Assembly (NCBI GenBank): GCA_026417715.1
Contig: JAOACU010000101.1
Span: 1 to 9,299 of the forward strand
Direction of reading: 5' to 3'
Length of the DNA stretch: 9,299 nucleotides
Source of the DNA: Anaerolineae bacterium
GTDB lineage: Bacteria > Chloroflexota > Anaerolineae > UBA4142
The position numbers were made by a program, and so were the translations under genes. Positions within the stretch are counted from its first letter, which is position 1; the number at the start of each line of letters is the position of its first letter. This document shows positions 1 through 5,347 of the stretch, in pieces. A model generated the notes under the pieces. The model saw only the letters and a list, made by a program, of their open reading frames with translations, searched no databases and had not been told where the DNA came from.

Positions 1-398
1 CCGCTTCCCACTGTAATCATTTGTTTGCCTTGATTGTCTTGCAGCCACGCCACGCGTTCGTTGACCAAGCCCGCCCAATAGTTGCGCGCTTGTGGCGTCT
101 TTAGGCGAATCGCGCCGGTGATGGTGCGCGTTTCGCCGGGCGCGAGCGGCGCGCCAAAGCCCCAGCGATACGGATGGTCAATCCCAGTGCGGTTATCGAA
201 ATCAACACCCACGCGATAGTTGCCGCCGATTTCACTAAAGCCGCGACTGCGGAAGGTGTCGCCTTCTTCGTAGATGAAACCGGGGTCTGGTCCTTGTGTG
301 GGCAGCGTCGTGGTACCGACATTACGCACCGTGATACTCACTTGCAACAAATTGCCCGCGATTACACTTGTCGGTGAAAAGACCACTTGGACGATGCC
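1..398 (-). repeat. Shared Ig-like module, copy 5 (on the glycosidase-like protein)
   Basis: Residues 585-716 of the glycosidase-like protein align over their full length with the four modules of the neighbouring protease. It begins with FSPTS and SITVRN, then TQGPDPGFIYEEGDTF, RVGVDFDNRTGIDHPYRWG, PLAPGETRTITG, and YWAGLVNE followed by VAWLQD. Alternating hydrophobic strands, the N-x-G turn and the PGE turn fit an Ig-like beta sandwich (inference). The window ends just after the module's last strand (ITVGS), so further copies may follow. Confidence 0.88.
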
Positions 399-2150
399 AC
401 TCGTCGCGGGAATCGGTTGGCGCGTGCGATAATCCGCATCGAGCGCGCGACGAAAATCTTCGCTCAACTGTTGATTGCCTTGGATGCTCCATTCAGGATG
501 ATCGGGAAGGCGTTGCCAGCGAAAGAGCGCGAGCGCTTGAATCGGTTGGTTGGTGGGCACCGCGTTCCACGCGGCGATTTCGCGATACGCCGCCTGAATC
601 CAACCGATGTTGGTCTCACCCCACCCTGCCGATGGATTCGTCTCGGTGATGAGCACGGGGAGTGAACGAAAGCGTTCGGGGAGCGCGTTCAAAAAATCGC
701 GATACATCCGAAAACGAAAATGCCGATCGGTGAACGGTGGTTGCATCATCTCTTCGCTGGTGATTTGCGCCACGTTGTAATCCTGCGTGTAACAGTGCAG
801 TGCCAGCGCGTCAACGTGATCGCCGATGAGTGTGAGAATGTCGAGAAAATATTTCACCCAATCGCCGCGCTCGTTGCCGGTGTACTTGGTATCGGCACAC
901 ACAGGCGCGACGGCGCCGGGAATCACCCAATCGTACGCGTGACCGGGCACACTTTTGATTGCCGCGCGGCATTTCAAAAAGCACGTGGCATACTTGTCGG
1001 GTGTGATCACTTCGCGCACCCCATAAACCGATTCGGGACGCTCTTGCGCCAAGTTCATCTCGTTGCCGATGATCCAGACGTGCGCACCGCGCGAATTTCT
1101 GACGTACGCTGCGCATTTTGCGGCGAACGCATCATACTGATCGGAGGTGGGAATCGTGCCCGCTGTTCCATAGCCATTGTTCAAGCGCACAATCGGCACG
1201 ATACCCGCATTGGTGAGCGCGGTGTAATCGTAACCGGTTTGCGTCGAAAGGTTGACGCTGTCCACGATCCAGCCCGTTCGTCCGCCGCCGGTGATCGCGC
1301 CTTCGCCACCCAGATCGTGAATCGCGTAGATGTGCGTGGGCATTTTCACCGGTTCGGATGGCTCGATGACGACGCCGCCACCTTGACTCGCAACGTACTG
1401 CGCGATACGACTGCCTATCGGCGTAAGATCGAACGATTGCCACAAGCCGCCCGCCCCGTACTGAAAGATGGTGCAACCCAGCACATCGCTGTCCTGCAAC
1501 AATTCCGCATCGTACTCTTTGAGGATTTGCAGGTACGCGTCTGCCGAAACGTAATTACGCCAGCCGTTGTTGTTACCATCGTCCAAGCCGCACTCGGTAA
1601 TCAGAATCGGCTTGCGCGCGGTGACGGGAATTTGCGCGCGGAACGCGCGATAGCGCGCCCAATCCACTTTGCCTTTGGTGGGGTGATAGTACTCGTGCAA
1701 GGCAATGTAATCACACGCCACGACAGCGGGCAAGAGAAGCGGGACGTACTCCAGTGGCGGATTGCCCGTCGAGAATGAAAACGCGGCGACGCGCTCACCG
1801 CGCGCGTGCATCAATTCCGCAAAGCGGACATACCAGTTGGCAACCGCGCGCGCGTCTGCTTCGCTCTTGAGCACGGGTTCGTTTAGCCCTTCCCAGATGA
1901 TGCCGCGCCCTGCAAGTTTGTTCAGTGTGTCGCTGATTTGTGCAACAAACGCGTCGGCGGGACTGCTGAAGGTCAAATTGGTGTACGGGCGATAGACGAT
2001 GAGCGTACGCGGGCACCGCCGCCGAATCTCGTCAATGTTCGCTTCGCTCGAAAATTCGAAAATCTTGACGAGCGAAGGTTGCATCTGGGTGAGGTAATCG
2101 AAGATGTTGTTGTCGTACCCGTTGATGTGAAAAGAAAGTTTGGATGGCAT
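1..2150 (-). CDS. Tandem clan GH-A-like glycoside hydrolase protein with C-terminal shared module (3' end outside window)
   Basis: Probable glycan-degrading or glycan-binding protein; substrate unknown. I read an uninterrupted frame of 716 codons from ATG 2150 to the left edge with no stop, so the C-terminus is missing. AAGGGG lies 5 bases before the ATG. Two (beta/alpha)8-barrel-like domains follow each other. Domain 1 (about 1-255) has WEGLNEP with E91, LHEYY (H152, Y154), ILITEC with E186 and W237. Domain 2 (about 270-575) has WIIGNE with E364, LHCYT (H452, Y454), LITET with E503 and W545. This order (acid/base Glu after Asn on strand 4, His-x-Tyr on strand 6, nucleophile Glu on strand 7, Trp on strand 8) is that of clan GH-A retaining glycosidases; the family is not assigned. 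Residues 585-716 are a copy of the module found four times in the upstream protease. No hydrophobic signal peptide is visible (start MPSKLSFHING). The gene starts 182 bases after the protease stop, possibly in the same transcript. One barrel could be non-catalytic. Confidence 0.85.
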   Translation of the reverse strand, partial: MPSKLSFHINGYDNNIFDYLTQMQPSLVKIFEFSSEANIDEIRRRCPRTLIVYRPYTNLTFSSPADAFVAQISDTLNKLAGRGIIWEGLNEPVLKSEADARAVANWYVRFAELMHARGERVAAFSFSTGNPPLEYVPLLLPAVVACDYIALHEYYHPTKGKVDWARYRAFRAQIPVTARKPILITECGLDDGNNNGWRNYVSADAYLQILKEYDAELLQDSDVLGCTIFQYGAGGLWQSFDLTPIGSRIAQYVASQGGGVVIEPSEPVKMPTHIYAIHDLGGEGAITGGGRTGWIVDSVNLSTQTGYDYTALTNAGIVPIVRLNNGYGTAGTIPTSDQYDAFAAKCAAYVRNSRGAHVWIIGNEMNLAQERPESVYGVREVITPDKYATCFLKCRAAIKSVPGHAYDWVIPGAVAPVCADTKYTGNERGDWVKYFLDILTLIGDHVDALALHCYTQDYNVAQITSEEMMQPPFTDRHFRFRMYRDFLNALPERFRSLPVLITETNPSAGWGETNIGWIQAAYREIAAWNAVPTNQPIQALALFRWQRLPDHPEWSIQGNQQLSEDFRRALDADYRTRQPIPATSGIVQVVFSPTSVIAGNLLQVSITVRNVGTTTLPTQGPDPGFIYEEGDTFRSRGFSEIGGNYRVGVDFDNRTGIDHPYRWGFGAPLAPGETRTITGAIRLKTPQARNYWAGLVNERVAWLQDNQGKQMITVGS

Positions 2151-2155
2151 TTAAT

Positions 2156-2161
2156 CCCCTT
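2156..2161 (-). promoter_or_regulatory. Ribosome binding site of the glycosidase-like gene
   Basis: AAGGGG on the minus strand lies 5 bases upstream of the ATG at 2150. It supports that start over the internal ATG at residue 270, which sits at the beginning of the second barrel domain. Confidence 0.6.
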
Positions 2162-2166
2162 GACGA

Positions 2167-2328
2167 CCGCCGACCGCTGATGGCTGATCGCCGAATGATT
2201 TTCGATTGCCGATTTTCGATTGCAGATTGCAGATTGCAGATTGCGCTCTCAATCGCAAATCGCCAATCGAAAATCGAAAATCTTCCAATCACTAATCTCC
2301 AATCTCCAATCACTAATCTCAAATCTCC
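2167..2328. repeat. Heptamer-phased tandem array A, changing strand in the middle
   Basis: The plus strand reads in steps of seven bases. First come CTGATGG/CTGATCG-type units (about 2167-2197). Then ATTTTCG, ATTGCCG and ATTTTCG units (2198-2218), three ATTGCAG units (2219-2239) and ATTGCGC (2240-2246). After a four-base junction TCTC, units in complementary orientation follow: AATCGCA, AATCGCC, AATCGAA twice (2251-2278), an eight-base AATCTTCC, and six AATCTCC/AATCACT/AATCTCA units (2287-2328). The phase is nearly unbroken for 160 bases. It resembles in style the heptanucleotide short tandemly repeated repetitive sequences described in cyanobacteria; homology is not claimed. Confidence 0.85.
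2197..2275. repeat. Inverted repeat A, 26-base arms with 27-base loop
   Basis: The left arm 2197-2222 and right arm 2250-2275 are reverse complements with only two mismatches in 26. The loop 2223-2249 contains the tandem GATTGCA units. The transcript upstream of the glycosidase gene could form a long hairpin here. No run of T follows on the minus strand, so a classical terminator is unlikely. Attenuation, RNA stabilisation or a repeat-element end are alternatives that cannot be separated from sequence alone. Confidence 0.85.
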
Positions 2329-2332
2329 GTCC

Positions 2333-5086
2333 TTAGGTAACCACAATCACCTGCTCACCTTGCCTGTCCTGCAACCACGCCACATACTCTTGCACCAGAC
2401 CAACCCAAAACTTTTTCGTTTGCGCGTTCTTCATCCGAATCGCGCCGGTGATGGTGCGCGTTTCGCCGGGCGCAAGCGGCGCACCCCAGCCCCAACGATA
2501 CGGATGGTCAATGCCACTACGCCCCTCGAACTCGATGCCGACGCGGAATCGTCCGCCAATCGCTGGGAAACCGCGCGTATCGAACGTCTCACCTTCTTCG
2601 TACACAAAGCCAGGGTCGGGTCCTTGCGTGGGCAAGGTTTGATCGCTATCGTTGCGAACCGTGATGCTCACGTTGAGCAATTCGCCCACGCGCAACGTCG
2701 TCGGCGAAAACGTGACGGCGGTGATCGTTGCCCCAGGCACAACCCTGATTGGCGTAGTGCCCACGCGGTCTTGCACCCATTGCACATACTCGTTCACCAA
2801 GCCCACCCAGTAGTTTTGCGCTTGCGCGGTTCGCAGACGAATCATCCCTGTAATCGTGCGCGTTTCGCCGGGTGCAAGTGGCGCACCCAAGCCCCAGCGA
2901 TACGGATGATCAATCCCCGTGCGTCGGTCGAAATCCACACCGACGCGGAATTTGCCGGTTTCGGCGGGAAAGCCGCGCGACGCGAACGTATCGCCTTCCT
3001 CATACACAAAGCCGGGATCGGGTCCTTGCGTGGGCACTGCGCCACCGCCGGTGTTGCGCACCGTGATTCCAACGACGAGATACTGCCCCGATGCCAACGT
3101 CGTCGGCGAAAATGTCACGCCAACGATTTCCGCCGAGACCGGCGCGACTGTCACACTCGTCACACCGACTCTGTCTTGAATCCACGCGACGTACTCTTGC
3201 ACCAGTCCCGCCCAGTACTTTTGCGTTTGCACGCGATTCAAGTGAATGCCGCCGGTGATGACGCGCTTTTCACCAGGACCTAGCGGCGATCCAAAACCCC
3301 AGCGATACGGATGGTCAATGCCGACGCGATTATCGAAATCCACACCGACGCGGAAATTGCTCGTGTGCGCGGGAAAGCCGCGCGACGCAAACGTATCGCC
3401 TTCCTCGTAGATGAAACCGGGATCGGGTCCTTGCGTCGGCATCGTCGTTTCGCCATCGTTGCGAATCGTGATGCTAACGTTCAGCACTTGTCCCGCGTTC
3501 AGTGATGTTGGTGAAAATTCGACTTTTTCGACGACGAGACCTGAGGTGACCGTAATCAATTGCTCACCCGCACCATCGCTCAACCACGCGACGTGCTCTT
3601 GAACGAGTCCTGCCCAAAACTTGCGTGCTTGAATCGTCTTGAGTTTGATGGTGCCAGTGATCGTGCGCGATTCGCCGGGCGCAAGTGGCGCACCCAAACC
3701 CCAACGATACGGATGATCAATGCCGGTGCGTCCATCAAAATCCACGCCCACGCGCACCGCGTCTTTCACCGATGGAAAACCGCGCGTGAGGAACGTATCG
3801 CCTTCCTCGTACGCAAAGCCAGGATCGGGACCTTGGGTTTGCAATGTTTTCGTGCCGCCGTTCTTGACGGTGATGCTCACGGTGACGGTCTTGCCCGCCG
3901 CGAGTGTCGTCGGTGTGAATGTGACATTCGTAATCGTGGACATTTGAAACGCCGCCCACACATCGCCACGTCCTTTGCCTTGCGTGTTCGCATCGAGTCC
4001 CAAATTCTTTGCCGAGTTCATCAGCGCGTCTTTGATCTGTTGCGGCGAATAGTTGGGATTCGCTTGCTTGATGAGCGCGCACGCCCCCGCCGCGTGTGGC
4101 GTCGCCATCGAAGTACCCGAAAGGATGGTATAGTGCTGACCCACCGGCGTACCGATGTATCCTTGCCGCGCGCGCGCGGCGACGATTTGCACGCCAGGAA
4201 AACACACATCGGGTTTGATGCGTCCATCGAGCGTGGGTCCGCGCGAGGAGAACGCGGCGATGGCATCGGCTTTGTCGGTCGCGCCGATGGTGATCACTTT
4301 GCGCGCGCACGCCGGCGATCCGAGCGAACCCGGCGTCGGACCCGAATTGCCCGCCGCGACACACACCACCACACCCGCGTCCACTGCCGCATCGCACATT
4401 GACGACATTGGATCCGTGCCATCGCAATTGCTCGATGTGCCCAGCGACAAGTTGATGACGTGCGCGCCTTCGCGCACTGCCCATTCGATTCCAGCCATCA
4501 CACTGCTGAACGTGCCCGAACCATCAGCACCCAACACTTTGGCGGAATAGAGTGTGCATTCGGGCGCGACGCCCTTGTAACGTCCTCCCGATGCCGCGCC
4601 ATTGCCACCGATAGTACCCGCGACGTGTGTGCCATGCCCGTTTTGGTCTTCGTTGCCTTCGCCGATGAAATCAATCATCTTGACGACGCGCCCTGCCAAA
4701 TCGGGATGAGTCGGGTCAACACCCGTGTCCACGACCGCGACGTTGATGCCGCGTCCTGTGTAACCCATCTGCCACACGTGCGGCGCGTTGATCAGCGGCA
4801 CCGATGCATCGAGCAATGCCGTCACGCGCTCATCGAGCCAGATGCGTTCTACATCGTCACGATTGCTCAGCGCTTCGATGCCTGCCACCGTGACACTGAG
4901 CGCGCTCGCGGGGATGAGCGAATACGTGCGATGCGTTGCCACGATGCCGGGAATCTGCGCTAGCGCGCGCATTGCTGGCTCGCGAAACATAACGATAACG
5001 CGCAAGGACGTGGGTGTGGCGACCGCCGTGTGCACCGCGAGTGCCTCGCGCAGTTGTGGGTGAACTTTGTTCCAGTTGATTGCCAT
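2333..5086 (-). CDS. Subtilisin-family (S8) serine protease with propeptide and four C-terminal modules
   Basis: Serine endopeptidase of 917 residues. Residues about 27-88 look like an I9-type inhibitor propeptide (RVIVMF at the start, ERIWLDE at the end). The catalytic domain spans about 95-375, with the triad D120 in VAVVDTGVD, H151 in NGHGTHVAGT and S326 in SGTSMATPHAAG, and the oxyanion residue N247 in AAGNSGP; all key residues are intact. The tail, residues 385-917, is four tandem copies of a module with a period of 134-135 residues, also present on the next gene. ATG 5086 is chosen because AAGGAG lies 4 bases upstream. No Sec or Tat signal peptide is visible (start MAINWNKVHPQLREAL), which is odd for a propeptide-bearing subtilase with an adhesive-looking tail. 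The catalytic domain is about the usual subtilase size; the tail makes the protein unusual. Substrate and location are unknown. Confidence 0.96.
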   Translation of the reverse strand: MAINWNKVHPQLREALAVHTAVATPTSLRVIVMFREPAMRALAQIPGIVATHRTYSLIPASALSVTVAGIEALSNRDDVERIWLDERVTALLDASVPLINAPHVWQMGYTGRGINVAVVDTGVDPTHPDLAGRVVKMIDFIGEGNEDQNGHGTHVAGTIGGNGAASGGRYKGVAPECTLYSAKVLGADGSGTFSSVMAGIEWAVREGAHVINLSLGTSSNCDGTDPMSSMCDAAVDAGVVVCVAAGNSGPTPGSLGSPACARKVITIGATDKADAIAAFSSRGPTLDGRIKPDVCFPGVQIVAARARQGYIGTPVGQHYTILSGTSMATPHAAGACALIKQANPNYSPQQIKDALMNSAKNLGLDANTQGKGRGDVWAAFQMSTITNVTFTPTTLAAGKTVTVSITVKNGGTKTLQTQGPDPGFAYEEGDTFLTRGFPSVKDAVRVGVDFDGRTGIDHPYRWGLGAPLAPGESRTITGTIKLKTIQARKFWAGLVQEHVAWLSDGAGEQLITVTSGLVVEKVEFSPTSLNAGQVLNVSITIRNDGETTMPTQGPDPGFIYEEGDTFASRGFPAHTSNFRVGVDFDNRVGIDHPYRWGFGSPLGPGEKRVITGGIHLNRVQTQKYWAGLVQEYVAWIQDRVGVTSVTVAPVSAEIVGVTFSPTTLASGQYLVVGITVRNTGGGAVPTQGPDPGFVYEEGDTFASRGFPAETGKFRVGVDFDRRTGIDHPYRWGLGAPLAPGETRTITGMIRLRTAQAQNYWVGLVNEYVQWVQDRVGTTPIRVVPGATITAVTFSPTTLRVGELLNVSITVRNDSDQTLPTQGPDPGFVYEEGETFDTRGFPAIGGRFRVGIEFEGRSGIDHPYRWGWGAPLAPGETRTITGAIRMKNAQTKKFWVGLVQEYVAWLQDRQGEQVIVVT
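2336..2728 (-). repeat. Shared Ig-like module, copy 4 of the protease
   Basis: Residues 787-917 form the last copy and end the protein directly after its final strand (EQVIVVT), so the module is a complete terminal domain. It has TQGPDPGFVYEEGETF, then VGIEFEGRSGIDHPYRWG, PLAPGETRTITG and FWVGLVQEYVAWLQD. It departs from the other copies in having E-for-D changes (EGETF, EFEG), which keep the acidic character. Confidence 0.9.
2741..3130 (-). repeat. Shared Ig-like module, copy 3 of the protease
   Basis: Residues 653-782. It carries TQGPDPGFVYEEGDTF, RVGVDFDRRTGIDHPYRWG, PLAPGETRTITG and YWVGLVNEYVQWVQD. It has a GGG turn (NTGGGAVPTQ) where other copies have NDG or NVG. The linker to copy 4 is only about four residues. 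Confidence 0.9.
3146..3535 (-). repeat. Shared Ig-like module, copy 2 of the protease
   Basis: Residues 518-647. It carries TQGPDPGFIYEEGDTF, RVGVDFDNRVGIDHPYRWG and YWAGLVQEYVAWIQD. The PGE turn is PLGPGEKRVITG instead of PLAPGETRTITG. It is otherwise collinear with the other copies. Confidence 0.9.
3542..3934 (-). repeat. Shared Ig-like module, copy 1 of the protease
   Basis: Residues 385-515, directly after the catalytic domain. It is the most divergent in its first half (TLQTQGPDPGFAYEEGD, FLTRGF), with VGVDFDGRTGIDHPYRWG, PLAPGESRTITG and FWAGLVQEHVAWLSD in the second half. It starts a few residues after the last catalytic-domain helix, with little linker. Confidence 0.9.
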
Positions 5087-5090
5087 TGTG

Positions 5091-5096
5091 CTCCTT
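5091..5096 (-). promoter_or_regulatory. Ribosome binding site of the protease gene
   Basis: AAGGAG on the minus strand, 4 bases before the ATG at 5086. It is a strong, slightly close Shine-Dalgarno sequence that fixes the protease start and therefore the absence of a signal peptide. Confidence 0.75.
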
Positions 5097-5101
5097 TTTG
5101 G

Positions 5102-5272
5102 ATTGCTGATTTTCGATTGCAGATTTCAGATTGCAGATTGCAGATTGTGCTCTCAACTGATCGCTGACCGCTGACCGCTGAATGCTTTTCGATTGCCGAT
5201 TTTCGATTGCAGATTGCAGATTGCAGATTGCAGATTGTGCTCTCAATCGCAAATCGCCAATCGAAAATCAAC
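5102..5272. repeat. Heptamer-phased tandem array B, a double version of array A
   Basis: Steps of seven bases run through the whole stretch. ATTGCTG, ATTTTCG, ATTGCAG, ATTTCAG, two more ATTGCAG and ATTGTGC occupy 5102-5150. TCTCAA then leads into CTGATCG, two CTGACCG and CTGAATG (5157-5184). CTTTTCG, ATTGCCG and ATTTTCG follow (5185-5205), then four ATTGCAG (5206-5233) and ATTGTGC. After TCTC the units turn to AATCGCA, AATCGCC, AATCGAA and AATCAAC (5245-5272). The order of unit types from CTGA to AATCGAA is the same as in array A, so the two are copies of one element. The portion at 5102-5156 is a further, right-truncated copy. Confidence 0.88.
5184..5269. repeat. Inverted repeat B, 26-base arms with 34-base loop
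   Basis: Arms 5184-5209 and 5244-5269 are reverse complements with three mismatches in 26. The right arm is identical to that of inverted repeat A and the left arm differs from A's at one base. The loop is exactly seven bases longer than in A (34 against 27) because it has four rather than three ATTGCAG units. It lies upstream of the protease gene, matching the position of repeat A upstream of the glycosidase gene. Confidence 0.87.
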
Positions 5273-5275
5273 TTT

Positions 5276-5347
5276 GGCTCATTGGCTCATTGGCTCATTG
5301 GTTCATTGGCTCATTGGTTCATTGGCTCATTGACACATCGGCTCATT
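5276..5347. repeat. Tandem array of the 8-base unit GGCTCATT, nine units
   Basis: Nine consecutive 8-base units. Six are GGCTCATT (three at 5276-5299, then 5308, 5324 and 5340), two are GGTTCATT (5300, 5316) and one is the divergent GACACATC (5332). The last unit overlaps the stop codon of the HD-GYP gene (5343-5345). On the minus strand each unit reads AATGAGCC and so contains TGA. The array starts three bases after the end of the heptamer array. Confidence 0.93.

Larger units (their letters stand above)
2151..2332. other. Spacer between protease and glycosidase genes, filled by heptamer-phased repeats
   Basis: This 182-base spacer is AT-richer than the genes beside it and is almost wholly occupied by period-7 repeats (about 2167-2328) that include a 26-base inverted repeat. 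Reading on the minus strand, the array begins four bases after the protease stop codon and ends just before the ribosome binding site of the next gene. I see no clear -35/-10 promoter pair and no T-run that would make the hairpin a standard Rho-independent terminator. Confidence 0.7.
5087..5342. other. Spacer between HD-GYP and protease genes, built of two repeat types
   Basis: This 256-base spacer is nearly all repeat: a heptamer-phased array (5102-5272) containing an inverted repeat, then an 8-base tandem array (5276-5347) that reaches the upstream gene's stop codon. Only about 15 bases, holding the protease ribosome binding site, separate the heptamers from the protease start. No promoter consensus or terminator T-run is evident. 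Confidence 0.75.

Noticed and set aside
720..1778. Long plus-strand open frame of 352 codons
   Set aside because: It is antisense to the two-barrel gene, whose minus-strand frame is uninterrupted, has a ribosome binding site and shows catalytic motifs. The plus-strand product has no recognisable domain and is rich in R/H/D as expected for the complement of GC-rich coding DNA.
811..2016. Several short minus-strand open frames that might suggest a broken gene
   Set aside because: They are in other frames of the same strand. The correct frame from ATG 2150 is continuous across all of them, so no frameshift or pseudogene is needed.
2197..2275. Rho-independent terminator after the protease gene
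   Set aside because: The stem is long and AT-rich and is not followed by a T-run on the minus strand. A second near-identical copy lies upstream of the protease, which fits a repeat element better.
2144..3283. Plus-strand open frame of 379 codons crossing the repeat spacer
   Set aside because: It runs through the heptamer array and the complement of modules 3 and 4. The repetition in its product only mirrors the repeats on the minus strand.
3560..4402. Plus-strand open frame of 280 codons
   Set aside because: Antisense to the protease catalytic domain, with arginine- and histidine-rich filler sequence and no domain.
4857..5271. Open frames reading through the heptamers (NLQSAI-type repeated peptides)
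   Set aside because: A seven-base unit gives an apparent repeating peptide in any open frame. The frames overlap the true protease start out of frame and have no start signal.
5102..5347. CRISPR-like array
   Set aside because: Units are 7-8 bases, directly adjacent and without spacers, and no cas gene is present.
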